The position numbers and the translations under genes were made by a program. A model generated the notes under the pieces. The model did not search any database and was not told where the DNA came from. It saw only the letters and a list, made by a program, of their open reading frames with translations. A DNA stretch of 64,000 nucleotides from Bacteroidota bacterium. GTDB lineage: Bacteria > Bacteroidota > Ignavibacteria > UBA10030 > UBA8401. Positions 60,745 to 64,000 of this stretch are shown here, in pieces (within the stretch, counting starts at the first letter, position 1; every line of letters begins with the position of its first letter). The stretch spans positions 930,001 to 994,000 of the forward strand of contig JBBAAO010000001.1 of assembly GCA_041658205.1 (NCBI GenBank), given 5' to 3'.

Positions 60745-63700
60745 ATGAAAAATAAAATTCTTCTCGTTACTCTCCTTTTTTTGCACACACTTTTTTCGCA
60801 AAAGCTTTCTCATCCATTACGTGCTGAAAATAGTTCTTATCAGGTTTCATCGATAGTGACATTTCCGGACACGCTGAATGTTCTTTCGATCCAGGTGCAA
60901 TTCCAGTCTGATAATGATTCGAGAACATCGGGAAATGGACAATTTGATCTCACGCTTTCCGATGAGCGGATCATCGATGCGCCGCCGCATGACTCGGCAT
61001 ACTTTGCGAACCATGGTCTTTTTGCGCAGAACTATTTTGCCAAAGCATCCAATGGAAAACAGCATGTGCGTATAACGGTGCTCTCCAAAGTGATCACTTT
61101 AAAAAAAGTGATGAAAGATTACGCCCCGGTGAGTGGAAATCTTCCTCTGGCGAATTTGATTGATGAAGCGTGGAAAGGGGCAGATTCATTATACCCCGGA
61201 TTCCCATTCCAACAGTATGAGCTTTTTACCATCTTTCATGCAGGCGTTGGCAAGGATATTGATCTTCGTGCAGCTCTCGGTTATGATCCTACACCGCTCG
61301 ATCTTCCTTCGCTCTATTTTAATTTAAATTCGCTCAAATCCCTTTTTGGAAATTCGTATCAAGGTGTTATCCTAAACAATTCATCCTTTAAAATTCCTAA
61401 CAGCATCATTCTTCCCGAAACAGAAGTACGTCGTATTCCATCCGTTGGCAGTGAATTTGTTTTGAAATTAGGAATCAACGGATTATTTGTTGCCAGTATC
61501 GGAAGTCATTTAGGATTACCGGATCTTTTCGACACAAAGAGCGGAAAATCGGGTATCGGACGATTTGGTTTGATGGATGGACAATCGATTTTTAGTTTTT
61601 CGGGCATTGCTCCTCCAGAACCGAGTGCTTGGGAAAAATCCTATCTTGGCTGGACAACACCAATTGAAGTATTAGGAAATAAGAGTCTCAATGTTCCTGC
61701 AGTTGGATTGTATTCCTTCGGGAATGATACAATCTACAAGATCCCGATCAGTGCGAAGGAATATTATCTTGTTGAGAACAGACAGAGGGATGCAAAGAAT
61801 GATGGGCAGACTCTTACGATGCAGTGGAAGGGACAAACAATTCTCAAGACCTTTACGAAGGATGAAATTTTCTTTTCCAATTCAAATATCGATTCTGCGT
61901 ATGGTGTTGTTATAGATGTTGATGAATTGGATTGGAGTGCGCCGGGTTTGATCAACGCCAATAATAGTTATAAAGGGGGCATTCTCGTTTGGCATATCGA
62001 TGAAACGATTATCGAGAAGAATCTTATACCAAATAGTATCAACGCCGATCCGGCAAAACGAGGCATCGATCTGGAAGAAGCGGATGGTTCACAGGATATT
62101 GGTCAAACGTACGATTTTGGCGATCCGGCATCCGGCAGCGAAGATGGCTCACCAATCGATTATTGGTTTAGCGGAAATATTTTTCCGAACTATAAAAATG
62201 AATTTTCAGAGAATACAAATCCCAATTCTCTCAGCAACACGTTTGCAAAATCGCATGTGACGTTGAAGAATTTTTCTGCCCAAGCATCTCGGATGACTTT
62301 TGAGGCGAACGTGGGGAGTGCTGATGTTAAATTGGTCAAAGTGATTCAACGGAATAATCTTAAATTGAATAATAATGATGCTCCAACTGCTGCAGATCTT
62401 AATGGTGATGGAAAACAAGAACTTATCTACTCCAGTGGAGATTCTCTCTATGTGCTGAACGCTGATCTGACACCATATTTGAGCAATTCCACTGGATTAT
62501 TTTCAACGTTCGGAGGTCGTTTCCAACCGACGTTTACAAAACGTTTTGCAGCCACAGGCGCAAAATCGGATTCTGTGTTGGTTGGAATTAAGGATAGTGT
62601 CATTATTATTTTTTCGGAAAAAGATCAGGACAATAATGGTCTTGCAGACATCCGAAAAACGATCTCCGTCGGTAACATGATAACCAGTCCATTATTTACT
62701 CCTGATAACAATGGATCAGCGCTGACACAAAGCGCGTTTGTTGGCGATGAGAAAGGAAATGTTGTTTCGATTAGTCAAACAAATGATTCAACATACTCTG
62801 TTCAAAAAATAAATTACGGAACCCAACCGGTACGATTCTTAGGAGTTGATTATTTCAGCAATTATTTTGCTGTAACAGGCGATAAAGTAATATCGAATAA
62901 TAGTAAAACATGGGATTTTTCATATACAAAAATATTATCGATGGGGACATGGTATGAAACGTCGAATGATCAATCTCTCGACGGATTTTATGCTGCCGTC
63001 GTAACTGAAAATAATAACGTTTCAATACTATCGTACAAATCAGGTGCAATAAAAACATTCAAATCACCTGATAAAGTCACTGGATCGTATGCAATCGCAG
63101 ACATTGACGGTGATAATAGTGTTGATGTTCTTATCGGAACAGATAAAGGTCTTTCGGCATACAGCAGAACGGGAATATTGATTGAATATTTTCCTATTGC
63201 TGCACTTGATAAGAGTTCAATTTTCGGATCACCAACTGTTCTGAATCTAGAGTTCCCCAAGAGAAGAATAATTCTGTTTTCAAGTTCGAACGGACAGATA
63301 TATGCATATCAATATCCGAATAAAGTAGTGAAAGGTTTTCCAATACAGACCGGCGGATCAGTTTCTTCGCCATTTTTTTATCACACCACACAAAATCAAT
63401 CTACAACAATCACAAGAATCGCGGCTGCATCAACGGATACTTCATTATCACTGTTTGAACTTTCTGTTGATCTAAACGAAGCATATCCGGTTTGGAGTGG
63501 ACCATACGGAAATGTTTTTCATACCAATTATCTCAGTACAGATGTCTCTGAAGTAAAGAAATCTGCGGAACTTCTTCCAAAAAAATTCGCCTATAATTGG
63601 CCGAATCCTGTTTATTCCGGTTCGACGAATATCCGATATTATCTTGGAAAATCTGCCACAGTGAAAATTACGATCGTGAATCTGGCCGGTGAACTTGTTC

Positions 63701-63852
63701 AGGAATTGCAGGGAACGAATTATGTTGGATTAGACAATGAAGTCCCGTGGAATATTTCCAGCGTGCAGAGCGGTATCTATTTTGCTCAAATCACTGCCAC
63801 CGGAAGCGGGGAAGAGGCGAGTCAGATCGTAAAAATTGCGGTGGTGAAATGA
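60745..63852 (+). CDS. M6-like (immune-inhibitor-A fold) T9SS protein with degenerate active site
   Basis: 1035 residues. Signal peptide, then an M6-type domain (about 45-420) with FTIFHAGVGKDIDLR and GLPDLFDTKSGKSGIGRFGLMD, landmarks that surround the zinc site in M6 proteases. Where HELGH is expected, residues 250-254 are ASIGS, so all zinc ligands and the Glu are gone. Next come FG-GAP/VCBS-type beta-propeller blades (AADLNGDGKQELIY, IADIDGDNSVDVLIGT). The C-terminus (from about residue 948: WPNPVYSGSTNIRYYL, NLAGELVQEL, SGIYFAQIT) is a sorting domain. Third gene of the porU-porV operon, so it may be a structural or cargo partner of the sortase. Confidence 0.82.
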   Translation: MKNKILLVTLLFLHTLFSQKLSHPLRAENSSYQVSSIVTFPDTLNVLSIQVQFQSDNDSRTSGNGQFDLTLSDERIIDAPPHDSAYFANHGLFAQNYFAKASNGKQHVRITVLSKVITLKKVMKDYAPVSGNLPLANLIDEAWKGADSLYPGFPFQQYELFTIFHAGVGKDIDLRAALGYDPTPLDLPSLYFNLNSLKSLFGNSYQGVILNNSSFKIPNSIILPETEVRRIPSVGSEFVLKLGINGLFVASIGSHLGLPDLFDTKSGKSGIGRFGLMDGQSIFSFSGIAPPEPSAWEKSYLGWTTPIEVLGNKSLNVPAVGLYSFGNDTIYKIPISAKEYYLVENRQRDAKNDGQTLTMQWKGQTILKTFTKDEIFFSNSNIDSAYGVVIDVDELDWSAPGLINANNSYKGGILVWHIDETIIEKNLIPNSINADPAKRGIDLEEADGSQDIGQTYDFGDPASGSEDGSPIDYWFSGNIFPNYKNEFSENTNPNSLSNTFAKSHVTLKNFSAQASRMTFEANVGSADVKLVKVIQRNNLKLNNNDAPTAADLNGDGKQELIYSSGDSLYVLNADLTPYLSNSTGLFSTFGGRFQPTFTKRFAATGAKSDSVLVGIKDSVIIIFSEKDQDNNGLADIRKTISVGNMITSPLFTPDNNGSALTQSAFVGDEKGNVVSISQTNDSTYSVQKINYGTQPVRFLGVDYFSNYFAVTGDKVISNNSKTWDFSYTKILSMGTWYETSNDQSLDGFYAAVVTENNNVSILSYKSGAIKTFKSPDKVTGSYAIADIDGDNSVDVLIGTDKGLSAYSRTGILIEYFPIAALDKSSIFGSPTVLNLEFPKRRIILFSSSNGQIYAYQYPNKVVKGFPIQTGGSVSSPFFYHTTQNQSTTITRIAAASTDTSLSLFELSVDLNEAYPVWSGPYGNVFHTNYLSTDVSEVKKSAELLPKKFAYNWPNPVYSGSTNIRYYLGKSATVKITIVNLAGELVQELQGTNYVGLDNEVPWNISSVQSGIYFAQITATGSGEEASQIVKIAVVK

Positions 63853-64000
63853 TGTTGAAAAAAAGCGTTCTTTCACTGAACAGACTGATTTGTTTTGCAC
63901 TGGCCATTTTTTCGTTTACTTCTGCACAAGAGAATCATTATAACCATGGCGATTTGAATTGGAAAAGTATCGAAACCGCACATTTTTTTGTTCATTATCA
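63849..64000 (+). CDS. Secreted protein, 3'-truncated by window end
   Basis: Starts ATGATG overlapping the stop of the M6-like gene. The visible 50 codons encode a signal peptide (FALAIFSFTSAQ) and then NWKSIETAHFFVHY. That WKxIETxHFxVHY pattern opens many Ignavibacteria/Bacteroidota proteins with TolB-type or peptidase-MA-like domains, but the body lies outside the window. It probably belongs to the porU-porV operon. Confidence 0.7.
   Translation, partial: MMLKKSVLSLNRLICFALAIFSFTSAQENHYNHGDLNWKSIETAHFFVHY

Noticed and set aside
1..64000. CRISPR arrays, prophage, transposases, toxin-antitoxin or other defence islands
   Set aside because: No regularly spaced repeats, integrase, transposase, capsid or defence-type genes were seen; the EVE-domain gene alone does not indicate a defence system.

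Overview
The window reads as a chromosome segment of a Gram-negative, respiring bacterium of the Bacteroidota/Chlorobi lineage, most likely an Ignavibacteria- or Kryptonia-like organism. The evidence is: type IX secretion genes (PorU and PorV homologues); secreted proteins ending in the NPFNP/FlgD-like sorting domain usual in that group; an Alternative Complex III operon instead of cytochrome bc1; and promoters that fit the Bacteroidota pattern TTG-N(19-21)-TAnnTTTG. I see no phage, plasmid, IS transposase, CRISPR array or rRNA. This placement is an inference from gene content, not a database match.

Layout. 1-5.4 kb: accessory genes (CZB zinc protein, lipoprotein, small membrane protein, a T9SS-exported protein, a zinc-ribbon/DUF2007-like protein) and tRNA-Asp(GTC). 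5.7-19.7 kb: one long respiratory operon with Alternative Complex III (actA, a 63-aa Tat-signal mini-protein, actB, actC, an actD-cytochrome fusion, actF, a monohaem cytochrome), a Sco assembly factor, an A2-type cytochrome c oxidase (subunits I, III, IV, II) and a polytopic membrane cytochrome c, closed by a strong terminator. It would carry electrons from quinol through c haems to CuA and oxygen. 19.7-28.1 kb: housekeeping and envelope genes (DUF4920, PepSY-TM, HtpX, TerC, SppA, HU-like, zinc-ribbon/TPR, a 31-aa mini ribosomal protein, YtxH, EF-G paralogue).

28.1-34.5 kb: a surface-glycan cluster (flippase, UDP-galactopyranose mutase, three glycosyltransferases, a WecG/TagA-type transferase) that looks more AT-rich than its flanks. 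It runs directly into a 2431-aa C25 (gingipain/PorU-like) giant at 34.6-41.9 kb with duplicated CARDB-FN3-ILEI modules. 42-45 kb: EVE protein, NlpC/P60 lipoprotein, Y-family polymerase. 45.1-53.1 kb (minus strand): an eight-gene operon, glgA-gmhB-lipoprotein-OMP-rpiB-glyA-tatC-polyprenyl synthase, meeting dinB at a bidirectional terminator. 53.4-55.2 kb (minus): an M61 PDZ peptidase. 55.3-64 kb: the T9SS operon porU-porV-M6-like protein-(partial gene), with a structured leader before porU.

The points most worth follow-up are: two FAM3/ILEI-type domains, best known from animals, in the C25 giant; an M6-like T9SS protein whose HExxH motif is erased; a 25-bp palindromic repeat present in the same reading frame inside actB and the sco gene; the two-hairpin leader with an overlapping upstream reading frame before porU; and a zinc-ribbon gene that seems to need a non-AUG start.
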